Shown here: piece by piece, positions 1 to 8,004 of the stretch
Position numbering within the stretch: position 1 is the stretch's first letter
Layout of the letters: every line of letters begins with the position of its first letter
Source of the DNA: Kiritimatiellia bacterium
GTDB taxonomy: Bacteria; Verrucomicrobiota; Kiritimatiellia; RFP12; UBA1067
Length of the DNA stretch: 38,994 nucleotides
Direction: 5' to 3'
Assembly: GCA_017520845.1 (NCBI GenBank)
Contig: JAFXEU010000079.1
Coordinates: 1 to 38,994, forward strand
The notes under the pieces: model-generated
Database searches by the model: none
What the model was told of the DNA's origin: nothing
The model's input: only the letters and a program-made list of their open reading frames with translations
Position numbers and translations under genes: made by a program

Positions 1-34
1 ATCATACAGGAGATTCTGAAAGTAAACGCACGTC

Positions 35-126
35 CCCTCCCCGGGGAGGGTAGAGGGAGAAATCTTGTGCTCTTCTGTTATAGCTAATCTTTATGGGTAG
101 TAAACGAACGTAATTTATTCGTTTAC
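35..126 (+). promoter_or_regulatory. Leader of the first surface-protein gene: GC palindrome and hairpin
   Basis: The 186 bases before the first gene contain no coding sequence that I recognise. Positions 35-50 are a perfect 16-base palindrome (CCCTCCCC/GGGGAGGG). Positions 100-126 form a 9-bp hairpin (GTAAACGAA, 9-nt loop, TTCGTTTAC) followed by TTTTGG. The 13-mer AGTAAACGcACGT (21-33) recurs with one change at 99-111. The C-rich arm lies about 150 nt before the ATG, and the hairpin lies 61-87 nt before it. These offsets resemble the C tracts and pre-RBS hairpins of the two later surface genes, so this may be a diverged version of the same leader. No promoter is visible; it may lie upstream of the window. 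The ribosome binding site is AAAGAGG just before the ATG at 187. Confidence 0.4.
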
Positions 127-186
127 TTTTGGAAACCACAAACTCTTAAGCGGCAGGTGTAAAACCAAAAACAAAAGAGGTCACAA

Positions 187-3060
187 ATGAAACAAACAAT
201 ACTAAGTAAGTGCTTCAGTAAAATGAAGCGGGTCGCGCTTACACTTTTCGCCGCGCTTTGCGTCGGGAACATGTGGGCGGGTTATCTAACGTTTGAAGCG
301 CAGAATTTCGCTGTGTCAGAAGATGGAACGATAACATTCAATGCGAATCTCGGATATCATGGAACTGATACTGATCGATACGCGCAATTAACGGCTGTAG
401 GATATAATGCCAATGGTGAAGTAGCTTTTCAGGAAACTAAAGTAATTGGCGAAGAATTAACTGAGTTGAAATTAGAGGAAGATGGTGAAGGTGATGGGTG
501 TGTAACTTATCCTTGCACTATCGCTAATTCAGGTTTAAGCGCTACAGAGAGTTACAAGATTGAGTTTCATTTTTGGGCTGTTAAGGCTGACGGGTCATTA
601 AGCGCTGATTACGACATTACGCGATATGTTTTTCCTCCGATCGGTGTTACTGGCATTACCGCTAAGTATGGCGATTTAAAGTTTCGTGTCTTTGGTAATA
701 TCGAATCAGGATATAACATTTCAGCTATTAAAGTGAACTACATTGTTGGTACGGGTACGCCTAACTTAGTTGCCGATGCTACAATTGATGCTGAAGCGGG
801 AACTTTCTTATGCGAAATTCCTTATACTCCTAAGGATTATACGCTAACTTATAAGATTACTGTTGAATATGCTGACGGTACATCTAAAGTTTATTTAGAC
901 GATGTTAATGGTGTTGATACTCTGGTAAAAACGAGACGTACCGTTGATAATATAAAGGTCATTTATACTTGGACTGGCGAGGGTGATGGAACGAGCTGGA
1001 CGGATGAATTAAACTGGACTGTTAATAGTGATGCAGATACCGTCGGTTATCCAGGAACTCACGACGGATCTTACTATCGCACGATGATCGCTATTACTAA
1101 GGATGTTGAATGCATTGATTTACAGGGTGGGACTTACGGCTTTGTTGACGATGGAGCTATGTATATCGCCCCTAATAAGACCGTAAAATTTAAAAACGGT
1201 AAGTTTAGATTTACTAGTTCTGAAATCAGCAGAACAACAGCTGACGCATCTGGATCTAGCAATGAATTGATCGGTTCAAATGGTGGAACGCTCATTTTCG
1301 AAAAGGTTTACTTAAGAAGCTGTAAGGGTAATAGTACGGAGTCTGGTAATTTAGCTATTACGCCGTGTACTGGAGCGACAATTGTTTTTGAGGGTACGTA
1401 TAGTGACACTTGGGATTATTATCCTAAGAGTGCTAATACTGGTACGAAAATTATTATTCGTAATGGTGAATTGACATCGTCGCGCCAGCTTAATACCTAT
1501 GCTAATGGTTCTCAAAATGACGTTCTTATTTCGAACGCTATGTGGAAGGTCAATAATGTGTCGTCGAGAACGATAACTCCGTATAAGACGCTCACTTTCC
1601 GCGATGGTCCTGATCGTCAAGCTCAGATTGTGAATACGGGTGATTTGAAGCTCGCTAATACATACGATTTCGCATTGCCTGCGACGCCGTATTCTACACC
1701 CTATTACAAGCTTCGTAAGTTATCGGCAACTACAGCTGGAACTATAAAGGTTGATGTTACCAATTATAAGGGTGGCGGCCTTGTTCCTCTTATTGCGTTC
1801 TCGGGAGATATTGATGAAAATACCAAAAATGCTATGAAGACGATGACAAACACTGCTTCTAAGCTCGTTGTCAAGGTTAATGGCGAAGATGTTAAGGCCG
1901 CCCGTAACGCTAAGCTCGTTTGGAATGAGACGGCGAAGACGCTTTACTTCCAGCAAGATTCGCAGAATGCAGCTTCGATAGGTGCTACTGAGTACGCGAC
2001 GCTCGGCGAGGCGGTTGAGGCGGCGACTAGTGGCGCGACGATTACCGTTCTTAACGATTGCACCGCTGATACAGCGTGCGTAATCGCCAATAAGACGCTT
2101 ACGATCGACTTGAACGGTAAGACGGTTAAGGCGAATGATACTGCCGCGGCGACCGATGGTAATGGCGTATTCTGGGTTCAGGCTGGTGGCGTCCTTACGC
2201 TTGAGGATTCGAGCGAGGCTAAGACCGGTACTGTAGACGGTAATGGCGGCAATGACTATAAGATGGCTATTTGGGCTGACGGCGGTAAGGTTGTAATTAA
2301 CGCCGGTAATTACGTCAACGATAATGACGGTACTCAAAATCAGTACGATCTTATCTATGTCAAGAACGGCGGCGAGATTGTAATTAACGGCGGTACCTTT
2401 AAGTGCGATTCTCCCCGTTGGACGCTCAACAGCCACAATACGAAGACGGGAACGTTCGTAGTTACGGGCGGCAAGTTCTATCAGTATAATCCTACCGACT
2501 TTGATACCGACGAAGCCGTTACGACTTGGTGTGATGCGAAGTATCGCGCTGAAGCTGATGGCGAGTGGTATGTCATTAAGGAGGGGTATACTCTCACCGT
2601 TACAGCGCCCTCTGTAAACGTCGAAACCGAGGAGGCCGCAAATGCGGTTCGACTCGATGTGGTCGCGCCTGAGAATCTTTCTGATGAAGAAAAGGCGGCT
2701 TACGTCGACTACTTCGAGAAGAAGGTCACTTCGAATGCCGAAGGCGGTTTTAAGGTTGAACTCGCTCTCGTTGACGCGGTTAAGCCTGTAATCGCTGAGA
2801 CGACGGCAGATGATACCACCAAGGAAGCGTTTGTAATTGACGCTGATGGTAATGTCACACTCAATATCAGCAATAAGAAGCCTGGTCTTTACTATGGTGT
2901 TCAGGTTCTTAAGGAACTTGGCGCTGATCCAGTCGCTGTTGTTCCTGAGACAGAAGCTGGCGCTCTCGTTGTTACTGTGGATAATATTCCCGAAGGTAAC
3001 GCAGCGTTCTTCCGTGTCGTTGTTGACTTTAAGCCGATTGCAGCTACAGAAGCTGAGTAA
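187..3060 (+). CDS. Large exported surface protein with beta-helix block (paralogue of 4858-7665)
   Basis: 957 residues. A Sec signal peptide (basic start, hydrophobic core around residues 16-27, likely cut after NMWA at 31) implies export. Residues ~32-255 are Thr/Tyr/Asp-rich and beta-like with no family I can name. At ~258-300 is a YTWTG-x-GDG-x-SW...NW...GYPGT...YYRT motif shared with the paralogue. Residues ~590-801 are an IGATEYATLGEAVEAA...LTIDLNGKTV block typical of right-handed beta-helix passengers in gut surface proteins. Residues ~802-957 form a C-terminal domain (KPVIAET, NKKPGLYYGV, FFRVVVDF) also shared with the paralogue. There is no LPXTG, PEP-CTERM or obvious autotransporter barrel, so the anchoring mode is unknown. 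The 5' half is AT-richer than the 3' half. Adhesin or glycan-binding roles are inference only. Confidence 0.85.
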   Translation: MKQTILSKCFSKMKRVALTLFAALCVGNMWAGYLTFEAQNFAVSEDGTITFNANLGYHGTDTDRYAQLTAVGYNANGEVAFQETKVIGEELTELKLEEDGEGDGCVTYPCTIANSGLSATESYKIEFHFWAVKADGSLSADYDITRYVFPPIGVTGITAKYGDLKFRVFGNIESGYNISAIKVNYIVGTGTPNLVADATIDAEAGTFLCEIPYTPKDYTLTYKITVEYADGTSKVYLDDVNGVDTLVKTRRTVDNIKVIYTWTGEGDGTSWTDELNWTVNSDADTVGYPGTHDGSYYRTMIAITKDVECIDLQGGTYGFVDDGAMYIAPNKTVKFKNGKFRFTSSEISRTTADASGSSNELIGSNGGTLIFEKVYLRSCKGNSTESGNLAITPCTGATIVFEGTYSDTWDYYPKSANTGTKIIIRNGELTSSRQLNTYANGSQNDVLISNAMWKVNNVSSRTITPYKTLTFRDGPDRQAQIVNTGDLKLANTYDFALPATPYSTPYYKLRKLSATTAGTIKVDVTNYKGGGLVPLIAFSGDIDENTKNAMKTMTNTASKLVVKVNGEDVKAARNAKLVWNETAKTLYFQQDSQNAASIGATEYATLGEAVEAATSGATITVLNDCTADTACVIANKTLTIDLNGKTVKANDTAAATDGNGVFWVQAGGVLTLEDSSEAKTGTVDGNGGNDYKMAIWADGGKVVINAGNYVNDNDGTQNQYDLIYVKNGGEIVINGGTFKCDSPRWTLNSHNTKTGTFVVTGGKFYQYNPTDFDTDEAVTTWCDAKYRAEADGEWYVIKEGYTLTVTAPSVNVETEEAANAVRLDVVAPENLSDEEKAAYVDYFEKKVTSNAEGGFKVELALVDAVKPVIAETTADDTTKEAFVIDADGNVTLNISNKKPGLYYGVQVLKELGADPVAVVPETEAGALVVTVDNIPEGNAAFFRVVVDFKPIAATEAE

Positions 3061-3090
3061 TCAGTAAAAGGCGTAAAAGCTAAACTAAAA

Positions 3091-3119
3091 GGCTCGGGGC
3101 AACCCGGGCCTTTGGTTTT
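3091..3119 (+). terminator. Intrinsic terminator of the first surface gene
   Basis: An 8-bp GC-rich stem (GGCTCGGG/CCCGGGCC, one G-U) is capped by a GCAA tetraloop and followed by TTTGGTTTT. The same hairpin, with its upstream CTAAACTAAAA, recurs after the paralogue at 7695-7719. The duplicated unit therefore included the terminator. Confidence 0.85.
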
Positions 3120-3131
3120 ATAATTATGAGC

Positions 3132-3211
3132 TGGTGAAAATGTGTGCAAACCGCTCAAAATCATTGGTGAAAATGTGTATGACACCCTTGAAATCATTGG
3201 TGAAAATGTGT
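3132..3211 (+). repeat. Three direct repeats with 33-bp period in the ATPase promoter region
   Basis: TGGTGAAAATGTGT occurs at 3132-3145, 3165-3178 and 3198-3211, exactly 33 bp apart. The spacers also resemble each other (TCAAAATCAT, TTGAAATCAT). The third copy fills the spacer between the -35 and -10 boxes of the promoter for the downstream ATPase. Binding of a protein to each copy would compete with RNA polymerase. An operator array, possibly autoregulatory, is the simplest reading. Three copies with no array structure do not make a CRISPR. Confidence 0.75.
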
Positions 3212-3216
3212 AAAAT
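3188..3216 (+). promoter_or_regulatory. Sigma70-like promoter of the AAA ATPase gene
   Basis: TTGAAA (3188-3193), 17-bp spacer, TAAAAT (3211-3216). The expected transcript start is near 3223, giving a 5' UTR of about 24 nt with GAGGAG (3236-3241) five bases before the ATG at 3247. The spacer is the third direct repeat. Confidence 0.7.
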
Positions 3217-3246
3217 ATGACGTCGAGAAACAATTGAGGAGTCATA

Positions 3247-4542
3247 ATGCAAAGAAAAATTACACAAAAGTTGCAAAAATGGGCTGAAAAGTCCAATCGT
3301 AAGCCTTTGGTCATAAAGGGCGCAAGGCAAGTTGGAAAAACTTGGGCGATTAAAGACTTTGGTAATAGATTCTTTGCCAAGACCGCATATTTTAACTTTG
3401 ATGAAAATTCTGATCTTATTCCGATATTTGATATTAAGGATACTCAAGAAATAATTCGTCTTTTGGAATATATCGCCGGATTTAAATTCATTCCTTCAGA
3501 GACGCTAATTATATTCGATGAGATACAGCAATGCCCTAATGCGCTAAATGCGCTAAAATATTTTAAGGAAAATGCGCCTCAATATTTCATAATCGCCGCG
3601 GGGAGTTTATTGGGGACATATCTCGCTAAGCCGAAGACTTATCCTGTGGGGATGGTAGAGCTTATTGAAATGTATCCGCTCGATTTTGAAGAGTTTTTAG
3701 AGGCTACCGATCAGAATCTCTTTGAGATATATAAAGACTTAAAATTAGATGAAGAAGTTCAGGCGATTTTTCATCGCAAACTTTCTGCTGCGTGTCATGA
3801 TTATATGATTGTCGGCGGAATGCCGGAATGTGTCGCGGCGTGGAATCAAAATAGAGACATAGAGCAAATCCGCGGCATGCAGCAGACGTTGATCGAATTC
3901 TATGAAGGTGATTTTGCAAAACATGTCGATTCTTCTATCGCTGAGCGCTGTAGGCATGTCTGGCGTTCGATTCCCGCGCAGTTGGCAAAAGCGAATGAAC
4001 GATTTTTCTACGGGACCGTGAAAAGCGGAGCAAGAGCGCGTGAATATGAAGAGGCGGTTTCGTGGGTCGTTCATGCGGGGCTAATGAATAGGATTTATAA
4101 CGTTCAGAAGATTGAAATGCCGCTTAGAGCTTATTCTGAATTATCACAATTTAAGCTGTTCTTACATGATACCGGGCTTTTATGCAGATTAGCGGGCGTA
4201 AATCCGGCGGATATTGCTTTAGGGAATGATTATCCGTTTAAGGGCAAGGTGTCCGAAAATTATGTTTTGCAGCAATTGATCGGCAAAACGGATATCGAAC
4301 CGTTCTATTTTATGGATGATCATAGTCGTGAAATAGATTTTATAGTCCAAAGCTCTAACGGCATTGTGCCGATAGAAGTAAAATCCGGCGATAATGTCCG
4401 ATCTATCAGCTTGTCGAATTATATAAAGAAACGAAATCCGCCGCTAGCTATCAGGTTTTCAGAGAAGAATTGCGGCAATAGCGGAGGAATATTGTCGCTT
4501 CCATTGTATATGACCTGCAAATTAGAGTCGTTGTTGAGGTGA
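3247..4542 (+). CDS. AAA ATPase with DUF4143 C-terminal domain
   Basis: 431 residues, the usual length for this family. The N-terminal AAA_14-type ATPase has a Walker A motif GARQVGKT near residues 24-31 and a Walker B-like LIIFDEIQ near 88-95. The C-terminal half matches the DUF4143 type, ending with a restriction-endonuclease-like pattern (EIDFIVQ...PIEVKSG). These proteins are common, often multicopy and horizontally mobile in gut bacteria. Their cellular role is unsettled; links to toxin-like or DNA-associated functions have been suggested. The gene stands alone, is AT-richer than the housekeeping genes downstream, and lies between two paralogous surface-protein genes, which suggests insertion into the duplicated locus (inference). 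The start is fixed by GAGGAG five bases upstream. Confidence 0.9.
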   Translation: MQRKITQKLQKWAEKSNRKPLVIKGARQVGKTWAIKDFGNRFFAKTAYFNFDENSDLIPIFDIKDTQEIIRLLEYIAGFKFIPSETLIIFDEIQQCPNALNALKYFKENAPQYFIIAAGSLLGTYLAKPKTYPVGMVELIEMYPLDFEEFLEATDQNLFEIYKDLKLDEEVQAIFHRKLSAACHDYMIVGGMPECVAAWNQNRDIEQIRGMQQTLIEFYEGDFAKHVDSSIAERCRHVWRSIPAQLAKANERFFYGTVKSGARAREYEEAVSWVVHAGLMNRIYNVQKIEMPLRAYSELSQFKLFLHDTGLLCRLAGVNPADIALGNDYPFKGKVSENYVLQQLIGKTDIEPFYFMDDHSREIDFIVQSSNGIVPIEVKSGDNVRSISLSNYIKKRNPPLAIRFSEKNCGNSGGILSLPLYMTCKLESLLR

Positions 4543-4592
4543 ACAAAACCTCACTCCTAAAGTGGTAGGGAAAATCGCTATAATATTATCGC

Positions 4593-4621
4593 TTGCAATA
4601 TTTTAGGAGAAGGCGTATACT
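4593..4621 (+). promoter_or_regulatory. Promoter of the second surface-gene leader
   Basis: TTGCAA (4593-4598), 17-bp spacer, TATACT (4616-4621). The predicted start near 4628 gives a leader of about 230 nt before the ATG at 4858. The distance from the -10 box to the first leader stem (40 nt) is nearly the same as in the third surface gene (41 nt). This supports both promoter assignments. Confidence 0.7.
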
Positions 4622-4633
4622 TAAAACAGACTG

Positions 4634-4836
4634 ATGAGGAGGGGTACACGAGATTTGCATAAGAATTGCGATTTAACCGCGTTTAACGACTGCGGATGCG
4701 GTTCTTGTACCCCCCCCCCCCCCAATCATCTAAGAAACTTAATACGCGTCAGTTTTGGCGCGATAATTCCACTAAAATTTCGAACGATAGGTCACTATGG
4801 AGATTTTCTCTATAGTGCGCTTTCGTTTATTTAAAA
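4634..4836 (+). ncRNA. Structured 5' leader RNA (copy 1) with C tract
   Basis: In order: GGGGTAC (4641-4647) can pair with GTACCCC (4707-4713). A 10-bp stem, AAGAATTGCG (4661-4670) with TGCGGTTCTT (4697-4706), encloses an inner hairpin CCGC-GTT-TAAC-GAC-T-GCGG (4677-4695). Then come 14 C (4710-4723), a 6-bp hairpin CGCGTC/GGCGCG (4745-4762), and an 11-bp hairpin CACTATGGAGA/TCTCTATAGTG (4793-4817) followed by the U-rich CGCTTTCGTTTATTT. The same layout recurs at 11376-11570 with compensatory changes. A 66-codon ORF (4634-4834) spans the leader and turns the C tract into four prolines. Its differences from copy 2 mostly alter residues but keep base pairs, so I favour an RNA function such as attenuation or RBS control. 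It matches no riboswitch class I can name. Confidence 0.65.
4710..4723 (+). repeat. Homopolymeric C tract (14 C)
   Basis: Fourteen consecutive C follow the first leader stem. Tracts of this length are prone to slipped-strand length change. The matching tract upstream of the third surface gene has 11 C, a difference of exactly three. Confidence 0.9.
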
Positions 4837-4857
4837 ACCTAAGAAAGAAGGTCACGA

Positions 4858-7665
4858 ATGAAACAAAAATTAATAAGTAAATTAAAGCGAGTAGCGCTCG
4901 CATTTTTCGCCGCGCTTTGCGTCGGTAACGTGTGGGCTGCGGATTTTTATGGTGGTGAGTATCATTGTTATTTTGATATAAATACTAAGACGATTACTGC
5001 TACATCGGATATTTGGGCATATTCGGCAAGAACTTATATAGGATATTATACTTTTTCTTATACAGATAATACCGGAGCAGAGGTTACGGAATCCATTTAT
5101 GGGTCTAGAAAGTCCATAGGTGCGGAAGATTGGGGTACGCTTGAGGACTCTTTTACTTTGCCTAATTTTAAACTTGGATCATCTCTTTCGGTTGTTCTTA
5201 AAATTATGTATGTATCTAATAATCAATATAAGGATATAACAGATAACTGGGAGCCTAATCCAAGGAAACCTGTTGTTTTTGAAACAGCCAAGGTTATGTC
5301 TACAAAGTGTGAGTGGACCAATAATCCTAAAAAATTTATAGTCTCTGGCGTATCAGGTTCGCCGAAGGTAAAAATTGAGTATGCCATTGGTGATTCGAAC
5401 TTGTCGGAGTCAGATGTTGTATTTGAATCAAAAACTCTTGATGTCTTAGATGCGAATTTTAGCTTGGAAATACCGTATGAAAGCGAGGAGAAAATATTTT
5501 GGAGAGCGTATGCTGTCTTTGAAGATGAGTCAGAGGAGTTGTTTATAAACGGCGATAATGTTTCATTGTTTTCAAGAGAAAGAATAGACGATACTAAACA
5601 AACATATACATGGACTGGTAATGGAGACGGAGGTTCATGGAAAGATGTTGATAATTGGGTGTCGGATGCTTCATCCTCGTTTGGTTATCCTGGTACGAAG
5701 GGAGGCGCATATTATCGCACGATGGTGAGATTTGATGGTAATGCGGAGGTTGATTTAGACGGAGAAAGCTTTGGCTTTGTGGATGATGGTGCATTTGCTT
5801 TTGCTGAAAATGCTACTGTTAAGTTTAAGAATGGTCATATATATGCTGCATCTGGGCATTTAGGTGTTGGTGGATCGGATGATGCCTTTGGTGCTGATGG
5901 GGTGACGATTATATTTAATAATATTGGCTTGCACTTATTCGATGGTGAAAATTTTTCGACAAAGGGTTGTCAAGAGGTTACACCTCGATCCAATACAACT
6001 CTTGTGTTTGAGGGAGATTTTAATAAGAACAGTACATTATTTAATGATAGTAGTGCATGGCGTTATCATCCTAAGAAAACATATTCGAATACAAAGTTTG
6101 TTTTTAAAGATGGCGAAATTAGATGTGGCTATGTGTCAAGTGCGGATTATAGCATGTCCTTGAGCGGCACGCATAAAGTTGAAATTACAAATGCAATATT
6201 TCGCATTAATACAAATGCAGATGGAGCTAAGTATGGTGTGGCAGACGAAGTGATATTTAGGAATGGTGTTGATAGTGGTTCAAAACAAGCGCGTCTATGG
6301 ATTTATAATAGTAGTTCTAATATGGATGGGAAAATAAAACTTCCCTCTGTTCTTGATATTAAACTTCCTGAGACACCTTATTCAACTGCTTATATTCAAG
6401 CATATTCGTTTATAGAGACTCCTAGTTCTACTATTAAGATTGATGCTACGGATTATGTAAAGGGTGAAAAAGTTCCCTTGATTAAATTAACTGAAGCGTC
6501 TACATATATTCCTACTTTGAAGGTTTTTGTTAATGGCGAAGAGACTACAGCTCGTAACGCTAAGCTTGTCTGGGAAGGTACTACCCTCTACTTCCAGCAG
6601 GATTCGCTGAACGCAGCTTCGATCGGTGCTACTGAGTACGCGACGCTCGGCGAGGCGGTTGAGGCGGCGACTAGTGGTGCGACGATTACCGTTCTTAATG
6701 ATTGCACCGCTGATACAGCTTGCGTAATCGCTAACAAGACGCTTACGATCGACTTGAACGGTAAGACGGTTAAGGCGAATGATACTGCCGCGGCGACCGA
6801 TGGCAATGGCGTATTCTGGGTTCAGGCTGGCGGCGTGCTTACGCTTGAGGATTCGAGCGAGGAAAAGACCGGTACTGTAGACGGCAATGGCGGCAATGAC
6901 TATAAGATGGCTATTTGGGCTGACGGTGGTAAGGTTGTAATTAACGCCGGTAATTACGTCAACGATAATGATGGTACTCAAAATCAGTACGATCTTATCT
7001 ACGTCAAGAACGGCGGTGAGATTGTAATTAATGGTGGTACCTTTAAGTGCGATTCTCCCCGTTGGACTCTTAATAGCCACAATACGAAGACTGGAACGTT
7101 CGTAGTTACGGGTGGTAAGTTCTATCAGTATAATCCTACCGACTTCGATACCGACGAAGCCGTTACGACTTGGTGTGATGCGAAGTATCGTGCTGAGGCT
7201 GATGGTGATTGGTATGTCATTAAGGAGGGCTACATTGTTACTACTGAGCCTGATGCGTCGGCTGTTACTGTTACCGCTGATACCGAGGCTGAAGCTTTGG
7301 CGCAGGTCGACTTTAGTGTCACTACCCCTGAAGGCGTAGACGCTACCGCTTATAAGAACTACTTTAAGCTTGTTGCGACCGAGACAGCCGAGGGTTCCAA
7401 GACTTGGACTGTCGCTCTCGCTCTTAAAGACGAGCTTAAGCCTGTTATCGCTGAGACCGCTCCCGCTATCACCTTCAATGAGGATGGTACGGTTACGGTC
7501 AATATCGAGAACAAGCTCCCTGGTCTTAACTATGGTGTTCGCTATGCTACGACTGTTGAGGCGGTCGAAACTGCAACTCCTGTAGCAGGCTTCACGGTTA
7601 CGCCAGCAGAAGGCGATACCGCCGGCTTCTTTAAGGTCGTAGTCGACTTTAAAGAGATCAAGTAA
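4858..7665 (+). CDS. Large exported surface protein with beta-helix block (paralogue of 187-3060)
   Basis: 935 residues. The signal peptide (KLKRVALAFFAALCVGNVWA, cut near residue 27) is nearly the same as in the first surface protein. Residues ~28-245 are unlike the paralogue. A YTWTG-x-GDG...NW...GYPGT...YYRT...GFVDDGA motif starts near 249. Residues ~585-791 are almost identical to the paralogue's beta-helix block at both protein and DNA level, differing mainly at synonymous sites. The C-terminal domain (KPVIAET, NKLPGLNYGV, FFKVVVDF) is related but diverged. The 5' two-thirds is AT-rich and the last third GC-richer, giving a mosaic look. GAAGG lies six bases before the ATG. Export is well supported; function and anchoring are unknown. 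Confidence 0.85.
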   Translation: MKQKLISKLKRVALAFFAALCVGNVWAADFYGGEYHCYFDINTKTITATSDIWAYSARTYIGYYTFSYTDNTGAEVTESIYGSRKSIGAEDWGTLEDSFTLPNFKLGSSLSVVLKIMYVSNNQYKDITDNWEPNPRKPVVFETAKVMSTKCEWTNNPKKFIVSGVSGSPKVKIEYAIGDSNLSESDVVFESKTLDVLDANFSLEIPYESEEKIFWRAYAVFEDESEELFINGDNVSLFSRERIDDTKQTYTWTGNGDGGSWKDVDNWVSDASSSFGYPGTKGGAYYRTMVRFDGNAEVDLDGESFGFVDDGAFAFAENATVKFKNGHIYAASGHLGVGGSDDAFGADGVTIIFNNIGLHLFDGENFSTKGCQEVTPRSNTTLVFEGDFNKNSTLFNDSSAWRYHPKKTYSNTKFVFKDGEIRCGYVSSADYSMSLSGTHKVEITNAIFRINTNADGAKYGVADEVIFRNGVDSGSKQARLWIYNSSSNMDGKIKLPSVLDIKLPETPYSTAYIQAYSFIETPSSTIKIDATDYVKGEKVPLIKLTEASTYIPTLKVFVNGEETTARNAKLVWEGTTLYFQQDSLNAASIGATEYATLGEAVEAATSGATITVLNDCTADTACVIANKTLTIDLNGKTVKANDTAAATDGNGVFWVQAGGVLTLEDSSEEKTGTVDGNGGNDYKMAIWADGGKVVINAGNYVNDNDGTQNQYDLIYVKNGGEIVINGGTFKCDSPRWTLNSHNTKTGTFVVTGGKFYQYNPTDFDTDEAVTTWCDAKYRAEADGDWYVIKEGYIVTTEPDASAVTVTADTEAEALAQVDFSVTTPEGVDATAYKNYFKLVATETAEGSKTWTVALALKDELKPVIAETAPAITFNEDGTVTVNIENKLPGLNYGVRYATTVEAVETATPVAGFTVTPAEGDTAGFFKVVVDFKEIK

Positions 7666-7694
7666 TCAGTAGGAGCTAAATAGCTAAACTAAAA

Positions 7695-7719
7695 GGCTCG
7701 GGGCAACCCGGGCCTTTTT
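7695..7719 (+). terminator. Intrinsic terminator of the second surface gene
   Basis: The stem GGCTCGGG/CCCGGGCC with a GCAA loop, followed directly by TTTTT, is the same hairpin as at 3091-3110. The 108 bases from here to the next promoter contain nothing else that I recognise. Confidence 0.9.
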
Positions 7720-7825
7720 AGTCGTTAGTTTTTTTTGAACCGTGTAGAGCGTGTAGATACGGGTAGCATTAAATCGGCGTAACGATCTTTAATGACTTTT
7801 CCCTCGACTAAATGTGAGTTTAAGG

Positions 7826-7855
7826 TTGACTATTTGATTAAGGATGGGGTATACT
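7826..7855 (+). promoter_or_regulatory. Promoter of the LamG/glycosyltransferase operon
   Basis: TTGACT (7826-7831), 18-bp spacer, TATACT (7850-7855). The predicted start near 7862 gives a 5' UTR of about 140 nt. It contains a 12-base palindrome ATTCTGCAGAAT (7889-7900) and ends in a strong AGGAGGGG ribosome binding site before the ATG at 8005. Confidence 0.7.
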
Positions 7856-8004
7856 GTCTTTGTTGCCGTCGGGGGCCTGGTATTCATAATTCTGCAGAAT
7901 ATAGGATAACGCCGCCGGTTGCAACGCATAACTTTCATCCCGTCGTGAGCACATAAAAGCGAAAGGGGTGTTGATGATTTTAAATCCATTCAAGGAGGGG
8001 TGAT

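Noticed and set aside
35..50. Terminator at the window start
   Set aside because: The perfect GC palindrome has no U-rich tail on either strand, so it is recorded only as a palindrome.
1720..2436. 238-codon minus-strand frame, also present at 6487-7080
   Set aside because: Both are antisense copies of the conserved beta-helix block; their similarity only reflects the duplicated + strand sequence.
3132..3211. CRISPR-like array
   Set aside because: There are only three 14-bp repeats with similar spacers, overlapping a promoter and with no cas genes; operator repeats fit better.
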